From the NCBI GenBank assembly GCA_013297875.1, contig JAAFIW010000010.1, positions 62,001 to 126,000 of the forward strand: a stretch of DNA of 64,000 bases, written 5' to 3'. The position numbers were made by a program, and so were the translations under genes. Of the stretch, positions 8,684 through 17,267 are shown piece by piece. Origin of the DNA: Comamonadaceae bacterium (GTDB lineage Bacteria > Pseudomonadota > Gammaproteobacteria > Burkholderiales > Burkholderiaceae_C). A model generated the notes under the pieces. The model ran no database searches. It was not told where the DNA came from and worked only from the letters and a program-made list of their open reading frames with translations. Every line of letters begins with the position of its first letter. Positions within the stretch are counted from its first letter, which is position 1.

Positions 8684-8730
8684 ATTTCATAGCTGCCTGA
8701 GCAATAAATACCTGGGCAGCAGTGCGTTTT
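8684..8730 (+). repeat. Dispersed repeat, copy 3
   Basis: It reads TCATAGCTGCCTGAGCAATA followed by AATACCTGGGCAGC. It sits directly behind the truncated toxin remnant. Confidence 0.8.
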
Positions 8731-8854
8731 CAAGTTCAATCTGCCTGCAAGCCGCAGGCGTGCCTTTGTGCTACTAATAAAGCCCGTATAGTGCGTCGGC
8801 CTGCTCAGCCTACAGAGATGGCATTCACCCGTCTCCCAACCCAAAGATGTACCC

Positions 8855-9259
8855 ATGACCCACATCGCCAAAGGCCGGTTCGAGGTCTCCATGAAGCCCC
8901 AGCTCTCCGACGAGCCTGCCGCCGCCGTCACGCTGGGCCGGATGCTTCTGGAGAAGACGTTTTCAGGCGACTTGGCTGCCACTGGCCAGGGCCAGATGCT
9001 CACCGCAATGACACCCACAAAAGGCTCCGCAGGCTATGTGGCCATTGAACGCGTGAGTGGCACCCTGCAGGTGTCTGGTGCCAGCCTGGTGGGCAGTTTT
9101 GTGCTGCAACACAGCGGCACCATGAACCAGGGTGTGCCGCAACTGTCGGTGACGGTTGTGCCTGACTCGGGCACCGACGCGCTGGTGGGCATCAGCGGTC
9201 AGTTGCGCATCAACATTGTTGACGGCCAGCATTTTTACGAGTTTGACTTCACGCTGTAA
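8855..9259 (+). CDS. DUF3224 family protein
   Basis: This 134-residue protein matches the DUF3224 family (beta-barrel, allene-oxide-cyclase-like fold), whose function is unknown. Typical features are the opening AKGRFEVSM, the GYVAIERVSGTL strand, FVLQHSGTMNQG and the closing YEFDFTL. No signal peptide is seen, so it is probably cytoplasmic. It is followed 27 bp later by a DUF427 gene on the same strand, so the two probably form one transcript. Confidence 0.88.
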   Translation: MTHIAKGRFEVSMKPQLSDEPAAAVTLGRMLLEKTFSGDLAATGQGQMLTAMTPTKGSAGYVAIERVSGTLQVSGASLVGSFVLQHSGTMNQGVPQLSVTVVPDSGTDALVGISGQLRINIVDGQHFYEFDFTL

Positions 9260-9286
9260 AACCCTCACACATAAGGAACACTTGCC

Positions 9287-9568
9287 ATGAAAGCCACCTG
9301 GAACAACACCGTCATAGCCGAAAGCGACGACACCGTGGTCGTGGAGGGCAACCACTACTTCCCCGAGAGTTCGCTCAACCGCGACTACATCACCTTCAGC
9401 AACCACAAAACCCAGTGCCACTGGAAAGGCCAGGCCAGCTACTACAGCCTCATCGTCAACGGAGAGATGAACACCGATGCTGTGTGGTACTACGCCGACC
9501 CCAAGCCCGAAGCCGAGAGCATTCGCGGGCGGGTGGCGTTCTGGAAGGGCGTGAAGGTAGCGGCTTGA
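9287..9568 (+). CDS. DUF427 family protein
   Basis: This 93-residue protein fits the DUF427 family, a small beta-sheet domain found mostly in bacteria and fungi with no established reaction. The core reads VVEGNHYFPESSLN, CHWKGQASYYS and WYYADPKPEA, close to the family consensus. It has a good ribosome-binding site (AAGGAA, 9 bases upstream of the ATG) and follows the DUF3224 gene. Confidence 0.9.
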   Translation: MKATWNNTVIAESDDTVVVEGNHYFPESSLNRDYITFSNHKTQCHWKGQASYYSLIVNGEMNTDAVWYYADPKPEAESIRGRVAFWKGVKVAA

Positions 9569-9670
9569 ACGTGTAGCCGCGCTTCGCCGCCTGATGCCAG
9601 CACAGCCGCAACCCTGGCTTGCAGCTGGGTTTGGCATGCGGCTTGGTGGCGAGTTTGATTTCGAAATACA

Positions 9671-9729
9671 AGGCAAAACACGTGGCAGCCCAGGAATAAT
9701 CTGCTCAACCAGCTATCAAATCAGTAGTG
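9671..9729 (-). repeat. Dispersed repeat, copy 4
   Basis: Contains GGCAGCCCAGGAATAATCTG, then CTCAACCAGCTATCAAATCA and GTAGT. It lies between DUF427 and the convergent AraC-type gene. Confidence 0.85.
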
Positions 9730-9740
9730 CGCGTGCACCT

Positions 9741-10736
9741 TCAATGCAAGCTCCCCGCCCGGTATTCACTGGGCGCCATGCCGTAGCGCTGCTTGAAGCG
9801 TCGGCTGAAATGCGCCACATCGCTAAAGCCCGCTTGAAAAGCCACGGTACTGACCGATTCGTGGCTGTGGGCGCTGGAGGCCAGCAGGCCGCGGGCGAAC
9901 TCCAGCCGGGTGTCCCAGATGCAATCAGACAGCGTGGTGCCCTGGCTTTGAAACACCTCTTGCAGGCGGCGCAGCGACACATGCACCTGCGCGGCCAGGC
10001 GGGTGGGCGTCAGCTGGGCGTCGTCCAGCTGGCGGCCAATCAGCTCGCGGGTGCGCCACACCAGCGCGTCGGCCACGGCCTGGTGGCTGTGTGTGGGTTG
10101 GTGGGTCACGGCGGTGTCGGTGCCCAGTGAATCCAGCGCCAGCGCAATCAACTCCACCGCCGCCGCGGCAGTGCGCTGCGCCACCTCGGGCCGGGCGGCG
10201 TTGACCATGCGCAACAGCTGTGGGGCCAGCGCCAGAATGGCCTGGGCAAACGGGTCAGAGGCATTGATGCGCTGGGCCATATGGTCGAGCCCGCCGGGCA
10301 CCTGCTGGGCCAGGGTTTGGCGCGGCAGGTACAGCACGATCTGGTCAAAGTCGCCCGGCAGGGTGAGGGTATAGGGGCGGGCCGTGTCGTAAAACGCCAG
10401 GCAACCCGGCGTGAGCACCGCTTGCTGGCCGCCTTGCTGCACCACCGTGCGGCCACGCAGTTGCACGCTCACCAAAATCTTGGGCTGGTCGTCTTGCGCC
10501 GCCCGCACCGCCGTGCGCTCCACCCGCTGCGGTGAAGCCGTCACCCGCGCCACATGCAAAGCCCCCACCGCGCCCGCCTCAATGCGCCCATGCAGCGGCG
10601 CCTGCCGATCCGGCGTGCACTCCAGCCGCACAAAGGTGTCGCACACCGCATCGCGCCAGGCCGCTTCGCGGCGGGCTTCGGGGATGTCGGTGATGGAGAG
10701 GACGGTGGGCATGGTGGGTGTGAAAGCAAGGTTCAT
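9741..10736 (-). CDS. AraC-family transcriptional regulator
   Basis: This 331-residue regulator has an N-terminal AraC-binding-like sensor domain (about residues 10-195, with LAFYDTARPYTL) and a C-terminal double helix-turn-helix (about 220-328). The HTH block contains TRLAAQVHVSLRRLQEVF and the signature AFQAGFSDVAHFSRRFK. The signal is not known. It points away from a nitrilase gene (11615) with a toxin-antitoxin pair between, so control of the nitrilase is possible but only a guess from position. Confidence 0.9.
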   Translation of the reverse strand: MNLAFTPTMPTVLSITDIPEARREAAWRDAVCDTFVRLECTPDRQAPLHGRIEAGAVGALHVARVTASPQRVERTAVRAAQDDQPKILVSVQLRGRTVVQQGGQQAVLTPGCLAFYDTARPYTLTLPGDFDQIVLYLPRQTLAQQVPGGLDHMAQRINASDPFAQAILALAPQLLRMVNAARPEVAQRTAAAAVELIALALDSLGTDTAVTHQPTHSHQAVADALVWRTRELIGRQLDDAQLTPTRLAAQVHVSLRRLQEVFQSQGTTLSDCIWDTRLEFARGLLASSAHSHESVSTVAFQAGFSDVAHFSRRFKQRYGMAPSEYRAGSLH

Positions 10737-10819
10737 GCAAATTCACGACCGAACGCTAGCGCCGTGGCGGCGACTGCGCAATGGCGCAATCCCGGCGTTT
10801 TGCCGGTTTGAAGCGCGAC

Positions 10820-11131
10820 CTACGCGGCCTGCGCGTGCAGCTTCACCCCGAGCGCGCGCGCCACCTTGAGCACCGTCGCAAAGCTCGGATTGCCATCAGC
10901 GCTCAACGCCCGGTACAGGCTCTCGCGGCTCAAGCCGGCATCTTTGGCCACTTGCGTCATGCCCTTGGCCCGGGCGATGTCGCCGAGTGCTCTGGCAATT
11001 CCGGACGCGTCATCTGGCGCTTCTTCCAGCCAGGCGTCGAGATACGCGGCCATCTCTTGCGGTGTGCGCAGTTGCTCGGCGACGTCGTAGGGCGTGGTTT
11101 TGGTTTGCTTGGTCACAGCAGGTTTCGTCAT
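10820..11131 (-). CDS. HTH antitoxin of a toxin-first (HigBA-like) module
   Basis: This 103-residue DNA-binding antitoxin belongs to the addiction-module antidote family (COG3636 type). The helix-turn-helix is at about residues 58-95 (MTQVAKDAGLSRESLYRAL, then PSFATVLKVARALG). It starts 4 bp after the toxin stop, so the order is toxin first, as in higBA. The ATG at 11131 was chosen; an upstream extension would run through the toxin gene. Confidence 0.88.
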   Translation of the reverse strand: MTKPAVTKQTKTTPYDVAEQLRTPQEMAAYLDAWLEEAPDDASGIARALGDIARAKGMTQVAKDAGLSRESLYRALSADGNPSFATVLKVARALGVKLHAQAA

Positions 11132-11135
11132 AGGG

Positions 11136-11429
11136 CTACTCCTGAAAATTTCGGGCCAGCTCAATGGCCGTTGCGATGTCTTTTTGCTGCGTGGACTTGT
11201 CCCCACCCGCCAGCAGCAACAGGATTCGGTTTCCTCGCTGCGTGTAATACACCCGATACCCCGGCCCAACGTCAATTTTTAGCTCCGACACGCCATCGGT
11301 CAAATCCCGGTACTGGCCCGGATTGCCGTGCACCAGCCGATCCACGCGAACCTGAATGCGAGCTCTTCCGGCTCTATCCTTGAGCGCGTTGATCCACTCG
11401 CGGAAGGTTTCTGTCTGTTCTACACGCAT
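11136..11429 (-). CDS. RelE/HigB-like addiction-module toxin
   Basis: This 97-residue protein fits the putative addiction module killer family (COG3657), small RelE-fold mRNA interferases. Motifs include FREWINALKDRAGRARI, the GPGYRVYYT strand and LLLLAGGDKSTQQKDI near the C-terminus. The gene appears intact and is followed immediately by its antitoxin, so the module may be active. Confidence 0.88.
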   Translation of the reverse strand: MRVEQTETFREWINALKDRAGRARIQVRVDRLVHGNPGQYRDLTDGVSELKIDVGPGYRVYYTQRGNRILLLLAGGDKSTQQKDIATAIELARNFQE

Positions 11430-11614
11430 GACGTAATTGTAGCCTATGGGATACGAATGGTATCAGCTACGGGCAGTGACAGCAGCAGCGCGAGTCCGAT
11501 CTGCTCCACCCGCGCCCCCATCCAACACCCACCGCGCACCCAGTCAAGCAAACCCGCCCGCGCCCCTGCACCATTCGTTGAACTTCTCCCCCAACCAACC
11601 CACAGGAGCCCTTC

Positions 11615-12625
11615 ATGCCCAACGCCAACTTCAAAGCCGCCGTGGTGCAAGCCGCCCCGGTGTTCATGGACTTACCCGGCTGTGTGGCCAAGGCCATCAA
11701 GCTGATTGACGAAGCCGCCTCCAACGGTGCCAAGCTGATTGCCTTCCCCGAAACCTGGATTCCCGGTTACCCCTGGTGGCTGTGGCTGGGTGCGCCGGCT
11801 TGGGGTTTGCAGTTTGTGCCGCGCTACCACGCCAATTCAATGCGGGTTGATGGCCCCGAGATGGCGCAGCTGGGCGCGGCGGCGGCGCGCGGGAACATCA
11901 ATGTGATGATGGGTTTTACCGAGATTGACGGCGGCAGCCTGTACATGGCGCAGGCGCTGATTGGCGACGACGGCAAGCTGATTTACGCACGCCGCAAGCT
12001 CAAGCCCACGCATGTGGAGCGCACGCTGTTTGGCGAGGGCGATGGCTCGGACTTTCAGGTGGCCGACACCAGCGTGGGCCGCGTGGGCGGGCTGTGCTGC
12101 TGGGAGCATTTGCAGCCATTGAGCAAATACGCCATGTACTCCATGCACGAGCAGGTGCATGTGGCGGCCTGGCCCAGCTTCACCTTGTACCGCGGCGGCG
12201 CTTATGCGCTGGGCCATCAGGTGAACCTGGCGGCCAGCCAGACCTATGCGGTGGAAGGCAGCTGCTACGTGCTGGCCGCGGTGGCGCTCACCGGCCAGGA
12301 CACCTTTGACATGCTGTGCGACACGCCCGACAAAACCGCCATGCTCAACCCCGAAACCGGCAAGCCTGGCGGCGGTTTCTCCATGATTTTTGGCCCCGAT
12401 GGCCGCCCACTGTGCGAGCCCCTGGCCGAAGACAAAGAAGGCATTTTGTATGCGGACATCAGCCTGCCCATGATCGCCGTAGCCAAGGCCGCTGCCGACC
12501 CCGTGGGCCACTACTCGCGCCCCGACGTGACCCGCCTGATGCTGGACACCACCCGCCGCCGCCCGGTCGTCAACTTCGACCAGGGCCTGCGCCAGGCAGC
12601 GGAATCCACGGCTGTGCAGCCCTGA
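11615..12625 (+). CDS. Nitrilase (carbon-nitrogen hydrolase)
   Basis: This 336-residue cytoplasmic enzyme hydrolyses nitriles to acids and ammonia. The catalytic triad is visible: Glu46 (FPETW), Lys128 (RRKLKPTH) and Cys162 (GLCCWEH). The sequence around Cys162 and the [12 protein letters not shown] block place it with true nitrilases rather than amidases or ureases. The next gene, 138 bp downstream, encodes a flavin-binding split-barrel protein and may be co-transcribed. An AraC regulator lies upstream on the opposite strand. The physiological nitrile is unknown. Confidence 0.92.
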   Translation: MPNANFKAAVVQAAPVFMDLPGCVAKAIKLIDEAASNGAKLIAFPETWIPGYPWWLWLGAPAWGLQFVPRYHANSMRVDGPEMAQLGAAAARGNINVMMGFTEIDGGSLYMAQALIGDDGKLIYARRKLKPTHVERTLFGEGDGSDFQVADTSVGRVGGLCCWEHLQPLSKYAMYSMHEQVHVAAWPSFTLYRGGAYALGHQVNLAASQTYAVEGSCYVLAAVALTGQDTFDMLCDTPDKTAMLNPETGKPGGGFSMIFGPDGRPLCEPLAEDKEGILYADISLPMIAVAKAAADPVGHYSRPDVTRLMLDTTRRRPVVNFDQGLRQAAESTAVQP

Positions 12626-12740
12626 CGGCTGCATGACAAATGACGCGCCCCGACGGGCTGCATGACAGATGACAAAGGCAGCCAGTCATTTGTCATTGAA
12701 GCCGCGCCAGCGGCTAAGTCATTTGTCATCAGCGCACCAA
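12626..12740. repeat. Cluster of ATGACAAATGAC / GTCATTTGTCAT repeats
   Basis: The motif TGACAAATGAC or its complement GTCATTTGTCA appears three times in the nitrilase-PPOX gap, with a variant TGACAGATGAC. A copy recurs at 58490-58570 near grxD. The inverted copies could form hairpins in the mRNA. Confidence 0.7.
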
Positions 12741-12763
12741 CCCCATCACCCCAGGAAACCAAC

Positions 12764-13429
12764 ATGCACCAATTCACCTACACCCAAGAAGCCCGCAAAC
12801 TGCAAGACCGCTTTGACACCCGCAACCTGGCCGACGCCGAGCTGGCCGTCATCGTGCACGACGAGCTGACCGAGCCCGACAAAGCCTTCGTCAGCGGTGC
12901 CGAGTTTTTCTGGCTGGCCACGGTAGACGACAAAGGCTCGCCCACCGTGAGCTTCAAGGGCGGCGCACCCGGCTTTGTGCACGTACTGAACGACCGCACC
13001 CTGCTGTTCCCCAACTACGACGGCAACGGCATGTACTACTCCATGGGCAACGTGGCCACCACCTCGGAAATCGGCATGCTCTTCATGGCCTTCGACCGCC
13101 CCGCCCGCCTGCGGGTGCAAGGCAAAGCGCAGCTGACCGACGACCCCGCACTGGTCAGCCGCTTCCCCGGCGCACAGTTCGCGATTCAGGTCAACATCAC
13201 CGCCCTCATCACCAACTGCCCGCGCTACATCCCCCGCATGCAACGCATGGAACCCTCGCGCTACGTGCCCGACGCAGCCGGCGTGCAACCCATTCCCGGC
13301 TGGAAACGCATCGACGCCATTCAGGGCGTGTTGCCGGCGCGTGACCAGAACAAGGCGGATACGGCGGGCGGTTTGATCACCATGGATCAGTGGGGTGGGA
13401 TGGTGGCGGAGGGGAATCCGCTGGCTTGA
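12764..13429 (+). CDS. Pyridoxamine 5'-phosphate oxidase-family flavin-binding protein
   Basis: This 221-residue protein has the FMN-binding split-barrel fold of the PPOX-like family: AEFFWLATVDDKGSPTVSFK near residues 47-66, then LLFPNYDGNGMYYSMGN. It is not PdxH itself, lacking that enzyme's usual signature. The ATG at 12764 was chosen for its upstream AGGAAA and because the longer frame runs through a repeat cluster. It follows the nitrilase on the same strand. The reaction is unknown. Confidence 0.85.
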   Translation: MHQFTYTQEARKLQDRFDTRNLADAELAVIVHDELTEPDKAFVSGAEFFWLATVDDKGSPTVSFKGGAPGFVHVLNDRTLLFPNYDGNGMYYSMGNVATTSEIGMLFMAFDRPARLRVQGKAQLTDDPALVSRFPGAQFAIQVNITALITNCPRYIPRMQRMEPSRYVPDAAGVQPIPGWKRIDAIQGVLPARDQNKADTAGGLITMDQWGGMVAEGNPLA

Positions 13430-13450
13430 GGTCGCCGTTAAAAAGTCGGC

Positions 13451-13789
13451 TCACAAGAGCTTGGTTCCGACTGGCACATCATGCTCGGGCACGCACAAAG
13501 TGACCTGCCTATCAGCGTCGTGAAAGCCAGTGACCAGGCACCCAGACATGAAGGGGCCGATCTGTTTGGCAGGAAAGTTAACGACCGCCACCACCAGCTT
13601 GTCAATGAGGTCTGCTGGTTGGTACAGCGGGGTGATCTGAGCGCTGGACTGTCGGCTGCCGATTTCAGGCCCGAAATCGATCAGCAGTTTGTAGGCCGGC
13701 TTTCGCGCTTCGGGGAAATGCTCCGCAGAAACAACCCGCCCCACGCGAAGCTCGACCTTCGCAAAATCATTCCATTCGATCTGTTCCAT
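13451..13789 (-). CDS. csaA: CsaA-like tRNA-binding protein, copy 1
   Basis: This 112-residue protein is a single tRNA-binding (OB-fold, EMAP-II-like) domain, as in CsaA, a dimeric RNA-binding protein described as a secretion chaperone in Bacillus. Motifs: ELRVGRVVSAEHFPEA, LLIDFGPEIGSRQSSAQI, and AVVNFPAKQIGPFMS. A second copy of equal length is at 15475-15813 on the same strand, differing at a modest number of residues. The 3' ends of both copies share GGCTCACAAGAGCTTGGTTC, so the duplication includes the stop region. Confidence 0.9.
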   Translation of the reverse strand: MEQIEWNDFAKVELRVGRVVSAEHFPEARKPAYKLLIDFGPEIGSRQSSAQITPLYQPADLIDKLVVAVVNFPAKQIGPFMSGCLVTGFHDADRQVTLCVPEHDVPVGTKLL

Positions 13790-13822
13790 CTCTGTCCTTG
13801 GGTGAGGTCTGCGCCGTGGCGC

Positions 13823-14410
13823 TCAGGCCACCTGCCGCACCACGCTGCGAACCTCTTCCAACCAGCCCGCGCGTTGCGCCGCGTCGCTGGATGCCATGGG
13901 GCCGAACATGCGGCGGTGAACGCTGCTCACGCCGCACAGCGCAAACACGCTGGTACGCCAAAGGGTTTCCAAGGGGTCGCCGAAAACCGCTTGCTCCCGC
14001 AGTGCAGGCGTGTTGGACGTGTTGAAGATCAGCGCGTGTTTTGCCTTGAGCAAACCCACCGGTTCACCCTCGTAGCCCACGCCGTCTGGGTATCCGTAGG
14101 CGGTGTTGAGCCTGAAGACCCGGTCAATCCAGCCTTTCATGATGGCGGGCGGCTGGCTCCACCAGTTGGGGTGAAAGATGAAGATCAAATCTGCTTTGCT
14201 GAGGTCGGCGCAATGCGTTTCCACCAAAGGGTCGGTGGAACTTGTGTTCGCGCTTTCGACAGTGGGCTGCACCGGGTTGAACGCCTGCGCGTACAGGTCG
14301 TGCCGAGTCAGTTGGTAGCCCGATTCAGACAGCACGCCAGCGGTCACCTCGGCCATGGCGTGGGTAAAGCTTGATGGGCTTGGGTGGGCGATGACGAGCA
14401 GGGCGTTCAT
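13823..14410 (-). CDS. NAD(P)H dehydrogenase (quinone)-family flavoprotein
   Basis: This 195-residue protein has the flavodoxin-like fold of the NQO1/KefF/MdaB type, reducing quinones with NAD(P)H and FMN/FAD. It begins MNALLVIAHPSPSSFTHAM with the phosphate-binding loop, then ADLIFIFHPNWWSQPPAI and GWIDRVF, both classical family motifs. The ATG at 14410 was chosen; upstream codons in this frame come from the repeat at 14430. Its stop lies 33 bp upstream of the csaA copy 1 start. Confidence 0.9.
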   Translation of the reverse strand: MNALLVIAHPSPSSFTHAMAEVTAGVLSESGYQLTRHDLYAQAFNPVQPTVESANTSSTDPLVETHCADLSKADLIFIFHPNWWSQPPAIMKGWIDRVFRLNTAYGYPDGVGYEGEPVGLLKAKHALIFNTSNTPALREQAVFGDPLETLWRTSVFALCGVSSVHRRMFGPMASSDAAQRAGWLEEVRSVVRQVA

Positions 14411-14429
14411 GGTTGGGGCGGTCAAAACA

Positions 14430-14491
14430 AGGCGAAATGGGCTACAGCCCATGGATTTATTGCTCAAGCAGCTATCAAATGCATAGTAAAA
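14430..14491 (-). repeat. Dispersed repeat, copy 5 (full-length example)
   Basis: A well-preserved copy: GGCGAAATGGGCTACAGCCC, ATGGATTTAT, then TGCTCAAGCAGCTATCAAAT and GCATAGTA. The GGGCTACAGCCC end is itself palindromic. It lies upstream of the quinone reductase gene. Confidence 0.92.
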
Positions 14492-14544
14492 ACCCTTCAA
14501 CAGGCCTGTCGTTTGAGAGGTGTGGTGCCATGAGCGCTCTCTTG

Positions 14545-14787
14545 CTACCAATAGAAGCCCCGCGCTTCGGGCACGAAAAGTCCAACGACAAACCAGATGG
14601 TGTGACCTACCCAACAAATGAGGGTGTAAAGAGCGATTTGCTCTGAGTTCCATCTATAGGCGAACAACCAGTCCACGATGGATAGGGAGCGCCAACCTTG
14701 AAACCACGCAGCTCCACCGCCCCACACAACCCACCATACGAAGGTCGTGTTCCCGACATAGAGGAATATCCACAGCGCAATGTTCAT
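14545..14787 (-). CDS. Small membrane protein, unknown
   Basis: This 80-residue protein is nearly all hydrophobic with about three predicted membrane segments (residues 2-22, 36-48 and 55-75) and many Trp. It starts MNIALWIFLYVGN and ends PEARGFYW. No family is recognised. The frame is open and lacks repeat sequence, so a real gene is plausible. Confidence 0.6.
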   Translation of the reverse strand: MNIALWIFLYVGNTTFVWWVVWGGGAAWFQGWRSLSIVDWLFAYRWNSEQIALYTLICWVGHTIWFVVGLFVPEARGFYW

Positions 14788-14997
14788 GACGTCAAACGAA
14801 ATTTCGACCGCAACCCACTGCGGCAGAGACCTGCCACCCGGCAGCCAAAAATTGATTCAAACCCGGATCCCACCAGCACACGCTGCTCATAAAAAAGCAT
14901 CGTCAAACCGTGCAATTTAGGGCCAAGGTAACTCAGTTGTCTGCTTTCCATACCCCTGACTTTAAGCGACGGAAACGCACCCGCCAACCACCAATCC

Positions 14998-15089
14998 GTC
15001 ATTCCCGCGCAGGCGGGAATCCACCTTTGCAGGCCACAAAAGCTGCGCACCGCAAGGCCCTCGCGCCCGGATTCCCGCCCGTGCGGGAT
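14998..15089. repeat. Palindromic GTCATTCCCGC repeat pair (degenerate right half)
   Basis: The left half GTCATTCCCGCGCAGGCGGG plus AATCCA is intact. The right half, GGATTCCCGCCCGTGCGGGA, is a decayed inverted copy. Better pairs are at 17391-17487 and 42808-42905. Confidence 0.8.
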
Positions 15090-15129
15090 TGGCAGGCGGA
15101 TTCGGGAAAAAATCATTCAAAACAGTCGA

Positions 15130-15173
15130 CAGCCCATGCATAACCTGCTCAAACAGCTATCAAATCAGTAGTG
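15130..15173 (-). repeat. Dispersed repeat, copy 6
   Basis: Reads CAGCCCATGCATAACCTGCT then CAAACAGCTATCAAATCAGT and AGTG. Confidence 0.88.
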
Positions 15174-15269
15174 AACCGCAACCCCAAAAACCCAACGCAG
15201 CGCCCCCGCCCGGCATTCACCCGACCCACTCCCACCTCCCGCGCCACCTCGGCAATGCAAATTCTCTTG

Positions 15270-15460
15270 TCAGGCATCGCCCGCGCTGCCCCGATGGAAA
15301 AAAGAGGCTTGTTGAAGCCTCAGGCCAGCGAGGATTTGGTCGACCCGGTGGGGCGAAAGCGTGCCGATGTAGGGCCCGAACTGGGTCTTTTCGACGCTGG
15401 CTATTTGCGACACCACGACGACACTTTCTTTCGCCAAATTCCCCTCTCCAAGCGCCAGGC
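15270..15460 (-). pseudogene. PemK/MazF-like toxin, C-terminal remnant
   Basis: Read on the minus strand, the frame ending with the stop at 15270 gives KESVVVVSQIASVEKTQFG, then IGTLSPHRVDQILAGLRL. This resembles the C-terminal half of MazF/PemK mRNA interferases (strand, DK/EK loop, final helix). No N-terminal half or antitoxin was found; the frame runs upstream into the end of csaA copy 2. It is probably a remnant left when the csaA copy was inserted. Confidence 0.55.
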
Positions 15461-15474
15461 GCAGGGCGGCTGGC

Positions 15475-15813
15475 TCACAAGAGCTTGGTTCCTAGCGGCA
15501 CCTCATGCTCGGGCACGCACAGCGTGACCTGCCCATCGGTATTGTGAAAACCCGTGACCAGGCATTCCGACATGAACGGGCCGATTTGTTTGGCGGGAAA
15601 GTTGACGACGGCCACCACCAGCTTGCCCACCAGGTCTTCTGGCTGGTACAGCGCGGTGATTTGGGCGCTGGATTGGCGGGTGCCGATCTCAGGCCCGAAA
15701 TCGATCTGGAGTTTGTAGGCCGGTTTGCGTGCTTGCGCAAAGTGCTCGGCGGCCACAACGCGGCCCACGCGCAGCTCAACTTTCGCAAAGTCGTTCCATT
15801 CGATGGGCTCCAT
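15475..15813 (-). CDS. csaA: CsaA-like tRNA-binding protein, copy 2
   Basis: Same 112-residue length and domain as the protein at 13451-13789: ELRVGRVVAAEHFAQA, QIDFGPEIGTRQSSAQI, NFPAKQIGPFMS. The ATG at 15813 aligns exactly with the copy 1 start. The copies have drifted apart at scattered positions, so the duplication is not recent. It is divergent from the transporter at 15944. Confidence 0.9.
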   Translation of the reverse strand: MEPIEWNDFAKVELRVGRVVAAEHFAQARKPAYKLQIDFGPEIGTRQSSAQITALYQPEDLVGKLVVAVVNFPAKQIGPFMSECLVTGFHNTDGQVTLCVPEHEVPLGTKLL

Positions 15814-15943
15814 TTCGTTCCTTGGGGTGTTGGTCTGTTGATCTGCTTTCTGCGCCACGCTCACTGTACGCGTCTGCAACGCGCCAGCCCTGTAAAAATC
15901 GGTATGTAATCTGCAGACCCCAACCACCCGGCACAGGCTCACC

Positions 15944-17254
15944 ATGGCAATCTTTTCTCAAGACGCGCTCAACCCCGGTGTGCGCAAGCGCGAGGTGTTT
16001 GGCTGGGCGATGTATGACTTTGCCAACTCGGGCTACACCACGGTGGTGCTCACGGCGGTGTTTGCGGCTTACTTTGTGGGCGGCGTGGCGCAAAAAGCCG
16101 CTTGGGCCACGTTTGCCTGGACGGCGGCGCTCAGCGTGTCGTATGCCATCGTCATGTTGACCATGCCCAGCATCGGCGCTTATGCCGACCGGCACGCCGC
16201 CAAAAAAAGCCTGCTGATGATCGCCACCGCCTGCTGCGTGGTCGCCACGCTGGGGCTGATGCTGGTGGGGCCGGGTATGGTGGCGCTGGCGGTGGTGTTG
16301 ATTGTTTTGTCCAACACCTTTTATTCCTACGGCGAGTCGCTCACCGCTTCGTTTCTGCCCGAGCTTGCCAAGCCCGAGGCCCTGGGCAAAGTCAGTGGCT
16401 GGGGCTGGAGCTTTGGTTACTTTGGCGGCATGCTGGCGCTGGGCCTGAGCCTGGGTTTTGTGCTGTGGGCGCAGGGCCAGGGCATGAGTGCTGACAAGTT
16501 TGTGCCCGTCACCATGCTGATCACCGCTGTGATCTACGGCGGTGCGGCGCTGGTGACCTTTCGTCTGCTCAAAGAGCGCGCTGTGCCGCAGACCGACCGA
16601 CCGCACACCTCTGGCCTGAAGGCCGCGCTGGCCGAGATGAAGCAAAACTTCATGCAGGCGCGTGGCTACACCGATTTCATGTGGCTGCTGGCCTGCGCGG
16701 TGTTTTACCAAGGAGGCGTGGCCGTCACGATTGCGCTGGCGGCCATTTATGCCGAGCAAGTGATTGGTTTTCAGCCCCAGGAAACCATGCTGTTGATCTT
16801 GGCGCTGAACCTGGCCGCAGCATTTGGCGCGTTTGGCTTCGGTTATCTGCAAGACCGCATCGGCCACAAGCTGGCCCTGAGCCTCACCCTTGTGGGCTGG
16901 ATCGTCACCTGCGTGATGGCCTCGGTGGTCACCACCAAGGGCGGGTTCTGGTACGCCGCCGCCCTGGCCGGTTTGTGCATGGGCTCCAGCCAGTCCGCCG
17001 GCCGGGCCATGGTGGGCCTGTTGGCACCCCCGTTGCAGCTGGCCCAGTTTTACGGCCTGTGGACCTTCGCCACCCGCCTGGCCAGCATCGTGGGCCCGCT
17101 GACCTACGGCGCCATCACCTGGGCCACCGGTGGCGATCAGCGCGTCGCCATCCTGTCCACCGCCGTGATGTTCATCGTGGGCCTGGTGCTGCTGGTGCCG
17201 CTGAATATGGAGCGGGGGCGGAAGGCGGCGCTGGGGGAGGGTGGGAAGGGGTGA
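15944..17254 (+). CDS. MFS transporter, UMF1 (BtlA/Atg22-like) family
   Basis: This 436-residue inner-membrane protein has about 12 hydrophobic segments. The opening KREVFGWAMYDFANSGYTTV is the hallmark of the UMF1 family; other signs are SIGAYADRHAAKK (loop 2-3 MFS motif) and GSSQSAGRAM in the second half. UMF1 members are exporters or nutrient transporters of mostly unknown substrate. It is transcribed away from csaA copy 2, and its downstream side is a repeat cluster. Confidence 0.9.
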   Translation: MAIFSQDALNPGVRKREVFGWAMYDFANSGYTTVVLTAVFAAYFVGGVAQKAAWATFAWTAALSVSYAIVMLTMPSIGAYADRHAAKKSLLMIATACCVVATLGLMLVGPGMVALAVVLIVLSNTFYSYGESLTASFLPELAKPEALGKVSGWGWSFGYFGGMLALGLSLGFVLWAQGQGMSADKFVPVTMLITAVIYGGAALVTFRLLKERAVPQTDRPHTSGLKAALAEMKQNFMQARGYTDFMWLLACAVFYQGGVAVTIALAAIYAEQVIGFQPQETMLLILALNLAAAFGAFGFGYLQDRIGHKLALSLTLVGWIVTCVMASVVTTKGGFWYAAALAGLCMGSSQSAGRAMVGLLAPPLQLAQFYGLWTFATRLASIVGPLTYGAITWATGGDQRVAILSTAVMFIVGLVLLVPLNMERGRKAALGEGGKG

Positions 17255-17267
17255 GAATTTGGGGGGG

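Larger units (their letters stand above)
14788..15474. other. Gene-poor stretch with repeats and a toxin remnant
   Basis: This gap upstream of the small membrane gene holds a GTCATTCCCGCGCAGGCGGG palindrome (14998-15023) with a degenerate partner near 15069-15089, repeat copy 6 (15130-15173), and a PemK/MazF-like remnant (15270 onward, minus strand). No intact gene is seen in 14788-15269. Confidence 0.75.
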
